A stretch of DNA of 64,000 nucleotides. Origin: Marsupella aquatica (lineage: Eukaryota > Marchantiophyta). Both the position numbers and the translations under genes were made by a program. Under the pieces are notes generated by a model. That model worked only from the letters and a program-made list of their open reading frames with translations, did not search any database and had not been told where the DNA came from. Below are positions 34,570 to 43,980 of the stretch, in pieces (within the stretch, counting starts at the first letter, position 1; each line of letters opens with the position of its first letter). The DNA lies in contig OZ316896.1 in the NCBI GenBank assembly GCA_973895155.1, forward strand, positions 6,386,001 to 6,450,000, given 5' to 3'.

Positions 34570-34767
34570 TGTTGTAAACCCTAGTTTACCCCTTAACCAT
34601 AGGGCGAGAACCCTTAACCATAGTATGAGAACTCCTAACCATAGGACCAGTATAAGGGCATTTGCCTACCATGTAACCAAGGGGATATATATATCCCCTC
34701 ATCAATAGTAATGGATCTTATCTTGTTGGAGTATCTTTGAGCGTTCCTTTAGTTGTCTATTACAACA
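34570..34767 (+). repeat. Copia 5' LTR
   Basis: TGTTGTAAACC to ATTACAACA. It carries three spaced copies of taaccatag and an 18-bp perfect palindrome with the TATA-like core at 34681-34698. Confidence 0.95.
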
Positions 34768-34784
34768 CGTTATCAGCACGAGCC
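34768..34784 (+). other. Copia primer-binding site
   Basis: The LTR is followed directly by CGTTATCAGCACGAGCC. The ATCAGCACGAG string recurs just after the LTR in plant copia elements. The primer tRNA was not verified. Confidence 0.6.
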
Positions 34785-35125
34785 AGTCTCTAAAATCATT
34801 TTTTTTCAAGCAGATGCAATCGAGTTTTACACGAGGAGAATGCTCGTAAAGTGGCATTTTTTTTAGAAACTGCCATAACCGTTTTTTTTTCTTGGTCTCC
34901 ATTCTTTTGCCTCAGAGTTGAATTTTTTTACAAAACACGAAATTTCACATAGAGCATCAATTCGGGACCAGCATATCGAGAGTCCAAAGGACTAATACTT
35001 TATTGGCATGATTGAAAGCTCCCTCAGCTCCATATACAAGCTTCCAACCGGTCAATTGTACAATCGAGATACTTCACTCGATTCAATCTTCACCAAAGTT
35101 CTTAAATCAACTGACATCCCGAATA

Positions 35126-38100
35126 ATGAATACAGTCGAAAAATTATTATGGCCAGCACTTAAAGTCGACGGATCCAACTATTTGACGTGGATCACAGAT
35201 GTCGAAACTTACTTTACATCACAAGACCTTGAAGACACCTTAGATACCGACATCGATGTCACGCTCAAACAAAAGGCTAAGGCAGCGTTTCTACTCAGGC
35301 AACATCTAACCCCTCAACTAAAGAATGAGTATATGAACGAAATTAATCCAAGAAAACTATGGGATCTCCTCAAAGCCCGATTTGATCATATGAGGGAGAT
35401 ATGGCTCCCAGAGGCAAGAAGGGATTGGCATAACCTGCGCGTCATGGACCACACCACAATTGCCAATTACAATAGCGCACTGTGCAGAATTACATCTCAA
35501 TTAGAAATGTGTGGACATCCAATAAATGACATAGATAGAATCGATAAGACACTATCGACATTCCCTGAATCTAATATCACATTAGGTACACAATATAGGA
35601 ACATGCGTTTCACTAAGTACTCAGATCTGATTGCTCACTTACTTGTGGAAGAGAAGCAACAGATCGTGGCCTTGCAAAACGCCAGAAAGCGCCCAGCAGG
35701 ATCAGACCCCCCACCACATCGACCTGAAACCCACTACACCAATTATGAAGACAAACAACGAGGAAATTACCGGGGCGGACGAACTCAATTCAGAGGCGGA
35801 AGAAACCAATTCAGGGGCGGGAGAAATCAATTCAGAGGACAAGGCAAACCTTATAACCGACCCTCCGGATCCAATAACACGTGGCGCAGAGGCACCATGA
35901 ATAATAGAGGAAGAGGACGAAGCAACCAATACGACACTGCAAACAATTCCCAGAAAATGTGTTACCGATGTGGCAAAATTGGCCACATTAGAAACGCATG
36001 TGCAGCCACAGAACAAGAGGCCCACAGATACATAAACGACAGAAATAAGTCCAGACAAAACCCCCAAGGACATTATATGGAGATAGAAGAAGAATTGATT
36101 GCCTCTCAGAGAGAAGAAACACAAGAACAGATAGAAGTACATACCTCTCTTACTGACTGGAAATACCCGACATTAGACGACCCCGATACGGGCATCATCG
36201 ACAGCGGAACCTCACATACTATCTTAAAACACAGCAAGTATTTCGAGGCCATCACCCCATCATCCCGCGCTATCACCACCATAGCAGGACTTAATCATAT
36301 AGAAGAAGGCAAAGGACGAGCCACATTTATACTACCAGGAGGAACTAAAATCACCGTGAAGTCAGCAATTTATGCCCCGAAAGCAACCCGAAACCTCATC
36401 AGCTTCCAGGATATCAGATCCAATAACCTCCAACTGCGCACGAATACTCAGGGCAAAACAGAGACATTACAGATCATACAAGACATACAGGGTAAGCCAT
36501 CCATTAAAGAAACATTTGCATTGATCCCCCCAGGCCTATACGCAACCAGTATCCAAACATTCCATATACACCAAGAATCAGAGGATATGACATACATCTG
36601 GCACTGTCGACTGGGCCACCCGGGTACCACTATGTACAACAGGATTATAAGGGACTCCAAAGGAATCCCCAAGACAGTCAAGCCAAAGGTAAAAACAGCC
36701 TGCATAGCGTGCTCACAAGGAAAAATGACCATACGACCATCAATACCAAAAACAATATTTTCAATACCACAGTTCCTAGAGCAGATCAATGCAGATATCT
36801 GCGGACCTATAGACCCCCCGAGCGGCCCTTTCAAATATTTCCTGGTAATCATCGACTCATCAACTAAATGGCTGCAGATTTCATTGCTATCTACCCGCAA
36901 CTTGGCATTTGCGCGGATCTTAGCACATATTCTTAAATTAAGAGCACAGTTCCCAGAGTATCCTACAAGAAGATTAAGAGTAGATGGAGCTGGCGAGTTC
37001 ACATCAAGAACATTCGACGACTTTTGCTGGGCAGCGGGCATCGATACTCAATATCCAGTTCCCCACGTTCATTTTCAGAACGGTATAGCTGAGTCGGTTA
37101 TTAAGAGACTTCAAATGGTGGCAAGACCACTGTTAATGAAGTCAAACTTACCCACATCAGCATGGGGACATGCCATCCTTCACGCAGCTGCACTAATCCA
37201 ATATAGACCGTCAGCATATAACTCTAAGACACCATACCACCTGGCGTTCGGCATACCACCGGACCTGTCCCACCTACGCATTTTCGGATGCCAGGTAATG
37301 GTGCCTATCTTAGGACCAAAGAGAACAAAACTCGGACCCCAACGGAATGCAGGTATCTATGTTGGGTTTGACTCTACTTCGATCATTAGATACCTTGAAC
37401 CGACTACGGCAGACCTGTTCAAGGCAAGACATCAGGACTGCCATTTTTATGAAGATCAATTCCCACAGCTCACGAATACAGCATCAACACAATCCAAGGA
37501 CACAACGAAAATGCCCATAAATTGGAAAGCAGACCAAAACAGAAATGACCCCAGAACCAAGCAGGCAGACGAAGAAGTCAGAAGACTTCTCCACCTACAT
37601 GAAATGCTCGAAAAGATTCCAGACTCATTTAACGACGCTGCAAATGTCACAAGATCCCACAACTTAGCAGCTAATGCGCCATCGCGAGTACAAACCTCCT
37701 CGACACCGGCCAATGTAACAGCCCCCAGAGCAAAGCGAGGCAGACCACCAGGGATCAAGGACTCCCAGCCTCGCCAACGTAAAACTCCAGCAGCAAACTT
37801 GGGTACACCCGCGCTGGAACCAGCGATCACACTTAACGTGACAGCGATAAATCAAAACGACCCACTGAGTGAAGAAAACGAGGAAATGTCAATCACATAC
37901 ATGCAAACAGGTAACATATATAAACGACTGACAACCCAAATTGATGAACAATTTGCCTATAACGTAATACAGGAAATCACCAACGATATTCCTGATCCGC
38001 TCACTATAAACGAGGCAAAGAAACAACCAGATTGGCCAAAGTGGCAAGCAGCAATACATACCGAGATGGACGCCCTCATCAAGCGACAAGTATTCGGACC

Positions 38101-39739
38101 ATTTAAAATGGCATTACCAGGTACACATTACACCGACTCTCGATTTACATTCTTGAAAAAACGAAATGAGAAAGGCATAGTAGTAAGATATCGAGCCCGG
38201 CTAGTAGCCAAAGGCTACACACAAATCCCGGGCAGGGACTATGATTTAACATACTCACCAGTAATGGACGCTACTACATATCGCTATCTCACAGCACATT
38301 CAGTCCACCATAAACTGGTTAATAACCTTATGGACGTGGTAACCGCGTACCTTTACGGCACACTCGATACTGAGATATACATGACTGCCCCCCCGGAACT
38401 GATAGAGAGGGTCAAGCAGCACATTCAGGGGGAGACGTCCCAGAACCTGAATACAGAGATTAAAAAGGGCATCAGCCAAATAATACCTGATGGGGATACA
38501 AAGGCCCTCTTGATGCAAAGTGGAAATACACAGGCAATGCATACCAGAGGAAAGAAATTAACAACAAAACTTACAGTCCAAGTGTTACGTTCCATCAACG
38601 GACTTAAACAGAGCGACAGAATCTGGTATCAGAAATTCCAGACAGAGATGCTCGCCCTCGGATTTACAAATAGCGGACTGGCCCCCTGCATCTTCATCAA
38701 AAAGCATATGGACGAAGTCCTGATACTAGTACTGTACGTGGACGATGTGAACTTATTCGGGACTAAACAGATGATGAAAGACACAATACATACACTGAAA
38801 GGAGTCTTCGAGATGAAGGACCTTGGAAGACCCAACCACTGCCTAGGCCTGCAGATCGAACACTTAGAAACAGGCATATTCCTTTACCAATCGACATACA
38901 CGCAGAAGATACTTCATCAATTCAACATGCAGAAATCCTACCCTGTCTCCACCCCGATGGAACTCAGATCTCTAGACCCGATCAAAGATATGTTTCGGAA
39001 GCGCCAAGAAGACGAACCCATACTGGGATCAGAAAAACCGTACCTATCAGCGGTGGGCGCCCTTATGTATCTAGCGAACCAGACGAGACCTGACATATCG
39101 TTCGCCGTCAGTCTCTTAGCGAGACACAGCGCACAGCCCACCATCAGGCATTGGAACGGCATCAAGAGGATCATGAGATACCTACAAGGGACGATCGACC
39201 TTGGACTATTCTTTCCTAAGAATAGCCCCGATACGCTTACCGGTTACACTGATGCCGGCTACCTGTCGGACCCCCAGGACTCCAAATCACAGACTGGGTA
39301 CGTGTTCTTACAGGGGACGACAGCAATATCTTGGCGAAGTTCAAAGCAAACAATGACCACAACGTCATCCAACCACTCGGAAATCATAGCGTTATACGAG
39401 GCGTGCAGAGAAGCTGTATGGCTACGAAGCATTATCAATCATATTAGGTCCAGCACCGGTAAACCACAGATAACAGAGCCAACCACAATCTACGAAGACA
39501 ATAAGGCGTGTATCGACCAGATAACCAACGGAATCCTGAAGACCGAGAGGACCAAGCATATTGACCCCAAGTATTTCTTCACGCAAGAACAACAAGGGAA
39601 AAGTATCAATGTTGCATGGATCAAATCTCAGGACAATCGAGCAGACATGTTTACGAAACCACTACCAGCCGGATTGCACAGAGCGCACCTCGAAGGCATA
39701 GGCATGAGCAGATTGTCCACGATCAAGCCCACCTCATAA
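35126..39739 (+). CDS. Copia gag-pol polyprotein, 1537 residues
   Basis: The start is the ATG at 35126 (MNTVEKLLWPAL). The frame is open upstream to 35012 but without an ATG. Domains: gag (residues 1-230) with W-x-x-W and helical blocks; an Arg/Gly region with QFRGGRN repeats; CCHC knuckle CYRCGKIGHIRNAC (279-292); aspartic protease with IIDSGTSHT (Asp 359); pre-integrase zinc domain WHCRLGH...CIACSQGK (about 490-540); integrase triad Asp 557, Asp 620, Glu 656 (DD35E spacing); RT with ARLVAKGYTQ, DVVTAYLYG and YVDD (1204-1207); RNase H with GYTDAGYLSD (Asp 1376), SNHSEIIALYEA and YEDNKA (Asp 1458). About 60 extra residues lie between YMTAPPEL and INGLKQS. All catalytic residues I looked for are present and there is no stop. 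It would be made in the cytoplasm and cleaved in capsids. Confidence 0.97.
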   Translation: MNTVEKLLWPALKVDGSNYLTWITDVETYFTSQDLEDTLDTDIDVTLKQKAKAAFLLRQHLTPQLKNEYMNEINPRKLWDLLKARFDHMREIWLPEARRDWHNLRVMDHTTIANYNSALCRITSQLEMCGHPINDIDRIDKTLSTFPESNITLGTQYRNMRFTKYSDLIAHLLVEEKQQIVALQNARKRPAGSDPPPHRPETHYTNYEDKQRGNYRGGRTQFRGGRNQFRGGRNQFRGQGKPYNRPSGSNNTWRRGTMNNRGRGRSNQYDTANNSQKMCYRCGKIGHIRNACAATEQEAHRYINDRNKSRQNPQGHYMEIEEELIASQREETQEQIEVHTSLTDWKYPTLDDPDTGIIDSGTSHTILKHSKYFEAITPSSRAITTIAGLNHIEEGKGRATFILPGGTKITVKSAIYAPKATRNLISFQDIRSNNLQLRTNTQGKTETLQIIQDIQGKPSIKETFALIPPGLYATSIQTFHIHQESEDMTYIWHCRLGHPGTTMYNRIIRDSKGIPKTVKPKVKTACIACSQGKMTIRPSIPKTIFSIPQFLEQINADICGPIDPPSGPFKYFLVIIDSSTKWLQISLLSTRNLAFARILAHILKLRAQFPEYPTRRLRVDGAGEFTSRTFDDFCWAAGIDTQYPVPHVHFQNGIAESVIKRLQMVARPLLMKSNLPTSAWGHAILHAAALIQYRPSAYNSKTPYHLAFGIPPDLSHLRIFGCQVMVPILGPKRTKLGPQRNAGIYVGFDSTSIIRYLEPTTADLFKARHQDCHFYEDQFPQLTNTASTQSKDTTKMPINWKADQNRNDPRTKQADEEVRRLLHLHEMLEKIPDSFNDAANVTRSHNLAANAPSRVQTSSTPANVTAPRAKRGRPPGIKDSQPRQRKTPAANLGTPALEPAITLNVTAINQNDPLSEENEEMSITYMQTGNIYKRLTTQIDEQFAYNVIQEITNDIPDPLTINEAKKQPDWPKWQAAIHTEMDALIKRQVFGPFKMALPGTHYTDSRFTFLKKRNEKGIVVRYRARLVAKGYTQIPGRDYDLTYSPVMDATTYRYLTAHSVHHKLVNNLMDVVTAYLYGTLDTEIYMTAPPELIERVKQHIQGETSQNLNTEIKKGISQIIPDGDTKALLMQSGNTQAMHTRGKKLTTKLTVQVLRSINGLKQSDRIWYQKFQTEMLALGFTNSGLAPCIFIKKHMDEVLILVLYVDDVNLFGTKQMMKDTIHTLKGVFEMKDLGRPNHCLGLQIEHLETGIFLYQSTYTQKILHQFNMQKSYPVSTPMELRSLDPIKDMFRKRQEDEPILGSEKPYLSAVGALMYLANQTRPDISFAVSLLARHSAQPTIRHWNGIKRIMRYLQGTIDLGLFFPKNSPDTLTGYTDAGYLSDPQDSKSQTGYVFLQGTTAISWRSSKQTMTTTSSNHSEIIALYEACREAVWLRSIINHIRSSTGKPQITEPTTIYEDNKACIDQITNGILKTERTKHIDPKYFFTQEQQGKSINVAWIKSQDNRADMFTKPLPAGLHRAHLEGIGMSRLSTIKPTS

Positions 39740-40232
39740 CACTGAAGCTCGAAAGGATTACCCAACGACGAAGCTGTCGCCCGATGAAGCCGCCTCCAGA
39801 TGCCCGACCACCACACTCGGCGAGCGCCACACCACATCCCCGACGTGAAACAACGCAAACCAACGCAAAAACGCCCGACTTGGCCTCACTAACCCAAAGC
39901 ACAACACGAAGCGAAGCGCAATACGCAAAACGACATGAAGAACAACACGAGGCGCACACCAGGCAACGAGCTGAGGGGGAGACTAGACACCCATTAGGAA
40001 CATTCACATAACCCCACTTAGCACATACGATTAACACTAACTAAGACATGGCAAAAAGGCTTAACCAGGACATTAGATATGGGAAACCACCTATATAAGT
40101 GATGGTAGCACTCTTTCCTCGAGAAGAAAGCGGCGAGGTTTTAATGAGGCTACATCACACAGGTGGACCCCTAAACCGGATTATACCCTAGGTTCAAGAG
40201 ATGTGGTTACTTTATGCTCCTCCATAAACTAA
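39740..40232 (+). other. Copia 3' untranslated spacer
   Basis: About 500 bp of non-coding sequence between the pol stop and the polypurine tract. I see no open frame of the copia strand with a known domain. Confidence 0.6.
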
Positions 40233-40243
40233 CCAAGGGGGAG
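40233..40243 (+). other. Copia polypurine tract
   Basis: AACCAAGGGGGAG ends exactly at the TG of the 3' LTR, as needed for plus-strand priming. Confidence 0.85.
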
Positions 40244-40441
40244 TGTTGTAAACCCTAGTTTACCCCTTAACCATAGGGCGAGAACCCTTAACCATAGTAT
40301 GAGAACTCCTAACCATAGGACCAGTATAAGGGCATTTGCCTACCATGTAACCAAGGGGATATATATATCCCCTCATCAATAGTAATGGATCTTATCTTGT
40401 TGGAGTATCTTTGAGCGTTCCTTTAGTTGTCTATTACAACA
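40244..40441 (+). repeat. Copia 3' LTR
   Basis: Reads identical to the 5' LTR by base-by-base hand comparison; the palindrome is at 40355-40372. Followed by the ATAAC duplication. Confidence 0.95.
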
Positions 40442-40506
40442 ATAACTAATATCAACCGTTGATATCAGTTATCAGTGGCTGATAACTGATGATCCTTGCT
40501 ACCCCA

Positions 40507-41393
40507 GCCACGACCGAGGCCCAGAGGAAGGAGAGGGCACTGAAGGATGAGATCAAAGAATGCCGCAAGGCCCTCCATCAGAAAAAGGCAAACTTGATGA
40601 GACCTACAAGGGCATCGACAAGCTAAAGGAAGACCTTGAGAACCTGTCGGCCAACTTTCAAGCCAAGCTACGTACGAAGGATGACATGCTTGATCAAACC
40701 TACAAGAAAATGAATAAGATCGAGTTTGATGTCGTCCATGAGCTCAAAGCGGAGCTGAAAGCAACCCAGGAGGAGAGGGCGGCCTTACGGAAGGAGTTGG
40801 ACAAGAGCATGGCGGAGTTGGAGCAAGCTCGCGGGGATTTAGACAAGACCCTAGTGGAATTGGAGGATGCCGCCCAAAAAATGGAAAATCTAGAGAGGCG
40901 GGTGGACAACCAAATTGAGCGATTGAAGGAGCAGTTTGAGGAGCTAAATCGGCTGGCCGCAACAAGTGGACCCCCAGCGGCAGCAACAGGGTTGCAGGGC
41001 GTGGTACTAACCGAACGACAAGCCGTGGTACCCTCACCTTTGCCGGAAGATAGTGGCAAGGGGAAGGCACCAGCTGCTTGGGAGGGGAAGGACAAAAAGC
41101 AAAAGCCTTCCGGGTCAGGGAGTCACATCGTTTGTCAGGCCACCGTGGCTGAGGTGGAGAGCATGGCATCGGCCTTATGCAAGGTAGTGGCTATCAAGGA
41201 GGCAGTCCTGGAAGTAGGCCAAGAAGACCGGTTGGGAGAGGCCATGACGGGCACCGATTCAAGATTGCCAACATTTGACCAGCATCAACCCCAACCTTGG
41301 GAGGATGAGACAACCCGACTCATAGAACGAGCCTATGAGGAGGACCACTACGGTAGGGTAGCCGATGTCGGGGGGACAGTGCAGAAGCCGTAG
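40507..41393 (+). pseudogene. Element B coiled-coil, part 2
   Basis: It continues part 1 after M1. 40560-41393 is open for 277 codons. Residues 10-135 form a strong coiled coil (KLKEDLENLSANFQAKL, HELKAELKATQEERAALRKE, ARGDLDKTLVELEDAAQKM). A Pro/Gly linker and an acidic tail follow, ending at TAG (41391-41393). No zinc knuckle or enzyme motif is visible. It is probably a self-assembling structural protein of the element. Confidence 0.65.
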
Positions 41394-42859
41394 AGGTGGA
41401 CCCCCCACTAACGGAAGCATGAGGAGCAAAGGCCGAGGTAAGGGTGAGGCCCGGTCACGCCAAAGATGGGTTGACCCAGTCAGGTGCGGGTAACCTGTCA
41501 GAGGACGGGAAGCCTACATTGGTCGCCGAGGAAGGATTGGGGGCGTCCATTGAGGGCCAGCCAGCCGCATTGTGATGGTGGAAGGGCGTTGTCCCTTTTA
41601 GGGAGGGCGGACGTGGAGGTAGGAGGCATGAGTGGGCGGAGCGGGTGCGGACCTCAAGATTTAGATTAGGATCAGGACCAAGAAGCGGCCCTGAAACTTA
41701 GATTAGTGGGATTGCGGGTCCACTGGTAAGAGCAACACTTGTGCTCTTGCCCCACTGTATATAGGTAGATTCCACTTAGGGGTAGATTGGCTTATGCAAC
41801 AAGGAAATAGGTAGGTACGCTGCCAGGATAAATACCTGGGCAGCGGGAACCCAAGGGCCTTCTTCTTGAGCAAGTTTTTAGTGCACCAGCAAGGCTGGGA
41901 TCAATTAGTAAAGAGAAGCTCTCGGTTAGTTATGTTGTGACCCTTCTGTACATTCATGTTTCCTCATGCCTAAGAGCTTAATAGAGTTGGCCTTCTGGCT
42001 TAGTTCGCAGACCTTGTGTATTAGAAGTACTCCTTGTATTGCAATGGCATGGCATACCTTAGTCAATAGGAGTCATCTTTCTAATTGGGTGTCGCATCAA
42101 CTTGTGTGAAGATTGCCCACATCAATTGTAGGAGAGAAAGTTGGATGTGTTGAGCTAAGAGGGATCTTACCGGCTACCCAGGCCGATTGGGCATCATTCC
42201 GGGGGCGGAATCCAAACATACTTGAAAGGGAGACCGGCAGAAGAGAGTAAGGAGGCCTAGAGTAGGCTGGGTGCATATCTCATGACCCGATGAAGGATCT
42301 GTCCAGTATATGTGGTTAGAAAGAAGTGAAGAGTGAGCAGCGTCCCATGCCGATAAGCCGCGGAACCGGCCTTGGCAAGAGCGAAACCAATGGGAATTGG
42401 CTTGTTCAGGGAGGGTTCCTGGGTGAAGGGAGCCATGAGACGCAGCACACAACGACGCTGGAGCTAATTGTTAAGGTAGTCGAGTTCTGCTACTGTAACG
42501 GGGATAGCAAATGCCTGTTACTTGCTCACAAGTAAAATATTGAGGAGGTTGGCGAATGAACGCAAGAACGAGCAACGAGTCAGTTTTGGGTCCTCAGACT
42601 CAAAAGGATCAATCTAACTCATTGCTGTGCCAGATGAGTAATTTTCCGGGACCAGCCGTGGACGGACCAGTAGCACCACCACCACCACCGCCGGTGCCTA
42701 TTCCTCCAGCTGCTCCCACTGCAACAACAGCTCCCCAAGTCATACCAATGGCTGCAGTACCTCCTGTATTTGGTCGGGTGGCCCAGCCGCAGCAGCCATA
42801 GGTTGTGCAAAGATTGCGGTTTCACCATTGTTCTTTCAAGGGCCGCCATGGGGACGACC
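41394..42859. other. Element B 3' region, LTR-like features
   Basis: Mostly non-coding. ctgtatataggtag (about 41755) and later cttaatagag fit a promoter and transcript end of an LTR. The phrase gctggagctaa(t/g)tg(t/g)taag occurs at about 42448 and again at 43238. A short Pro-rich frame (42556-42801, VAPPPPPPVPIPP, ends TAG) may be a degraded gag start of another element. No defined ends. Confidence 0.35.
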
Positions 42860-43265
42860 TGGATGAATGTGCTTGTGCCCGGGCCCCCAGGATTCATCGT
42901 CTGTTTGAGTCCCAAGCGGCTCCGCCCGAGCACTGTCTATTCTCATGTTTTGAGTGTCCGTTTTGCATGGTCCAAGCTTTGTTACACTTAGGCCCAAAGG
43001 GATCTGTCACTCAAGCCCTCATAACTTAGACTCCGTTCAGGGGTCCGGACAGTCCACTCCAAGCCCATCCCATTCTGTGGCCTGACCAGCTCCTAATGCC
43101 ATTTCGGGTCCCTTGTGTGCGACTCTAGCTCAATGCCTCGCCTTTGCTAGAGCAACATTTCCTTGCTCTCAAGTACCCTCATGCTTAGTCCCTTTAGGAT
43201 GGCCATCCTGATGCCTGGACCGTACGGGAGCTCGATGCTGGAGCTAAGTGGTAAGTCGTGTTCTG
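42860..43265 (+). repeat. Second copy of the older repeat hit by gypsy A
   Basis: Its similarity to 5485-5818 continues without a gap into sequence similar to 31212-31265, so this copy shows the uninterrupted state. Ends are not sharp. Confidence 0.6.
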
Positions 43266-43649
43266 CAACTTTGGGCCTTGAGCATGTTCTGAAGGTAGGG
43301 CATTCAACTACTAATGAATGAAAAATGAAGAAGCTTCACCCGGTTGAGGGGCTGTTTATGACAAAAAGTAGAATGGACATAAAACAAAGATGGGACAAAA
43401 ATGAACTACAAATAATATTTAATCACTTTTATTACATAATTCTTTATTGTCTTGGTCTCTATTTATGTTGAAGGGCTTAGGGGGCGATAATAGAATTAGG
43501 GGTATGAGTGAGAAATAGGATGGGGGTGGAGTAGTGCCAGGATAGTGCATTTGAAAATAGGGCCCCCTAAGAAGAGAGTAGGTGGAGTAGGGGTCACATA
43601 TGTGAAGAGAGTCCATGGATTAGGGAGGCTCCCTCTTTAGAGATCAGCT

Positions 43650-43715
43650 CTTGCCATCGAGGGTCAAGGGCCATGGTGCCAACTTGCCATCGAGGGTCAA
43701 GGGCCATGGTGCCAA
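43650..43715. repeat. Perfect 33-bp tandem duplication
   Basis: The unit starting cttgccatcgagggtcaag occurs at 43650-43682 and 43683-43715 without difference. It lies about 270 bp upstream of the TRM13 start codon. The surrounding 43266-43980 holds no recognised gene and probably includes the TRM13 promoter. Confidence 0.95.
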
Positions 43716-43980
43716 CTCTTTGTCAATTACTTGAAAGCTTTAGACAACTGTTCTCATCGAAGGTTGACATCTTTTATCCGCATCTCTATTCACGTTCAAG
43801 AAGTCGGGCTAGTGTCGTTTTGGATACTTGAACACAGTCATAGCACACTCAGGTCGAAGACGGTAGTAGGGGCATGACACGAGTTAATTAAACGAGTTTG
43901 GACGCTGAGCTCAAACGTCACGCAACTGAAACTACTGTACTGTAGTTGAGATTCAGCTCACGTGAACTGTAAGAGGGACG

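Larger units (their letters stand above)
34570..40441 (+). mobile_element. Copia: intact-looking Ty1/copia retrotransposon
   Basis: 5,872 bp, with 198-bp LTRs at 34570-34767 and 40244-40441 that I read as identical. The 5-bp target duplication is ATAAC (34565-34569 and 40442-40446). It has a primer-binding site, a polypurine tract and one uninterrupted gag-pol frame. Integrase comes before RT, the copia order. Matching LTRs and an open frame indicate a recent insertion that may still be competent. Confidence 0.96.
34136..40506. mobile_element. M1: short non-autonomous element, split by the copia
   Basis: Without the copia M1 is about 495 bp. It matches M2 (63069-63523) in order: agaggccgccaag, ggcgccaaaaaaaa, a palindromic gtccgtaccgtac region, the tggccaggtgt and gtcagctgagat blocks, and an end with tgataactgatgat...taccccA. 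Flanking 8-mers are GCCATGAC (34128-34135) and GCCACGAC (40507-40514), one mismatch. Removing M1 joins the element B coil as NKATTEAQRKERALK. No coding capacity. Confidence 0.8.
31291..42500 (+). mobile_element. Element B, copy 1: gag-like coiled-coil retroelement (interrupted)
   Basis: This region carries gag-like coding pieces also found in a second copy at 62480-64000, so it is a repeated element. No protease, RT, RNase H or integrase was found between the pieces, suggesting a non-autonomous (LARD-like) retroelement or a truncated one. It is interrupted by M1 and, inside M1, by the copia. A TATA-like ctgtatataggtag near 41756 and the sequence after it resemble an LTR promoter, but LTR ends were not defined. 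Confidence 0.55.

Noticed and set aside
35702-37041. Minus-strand ORFs within the copia polyprotein
   Set aside because: They are shadows of the 1537-codon plus-strand frame with its clear domain series.
42556-42801. Pro-rich ORF as a host gene
   Set aside because: 81 codons, low complexity, between repeat sequences, with no splice or domain support.
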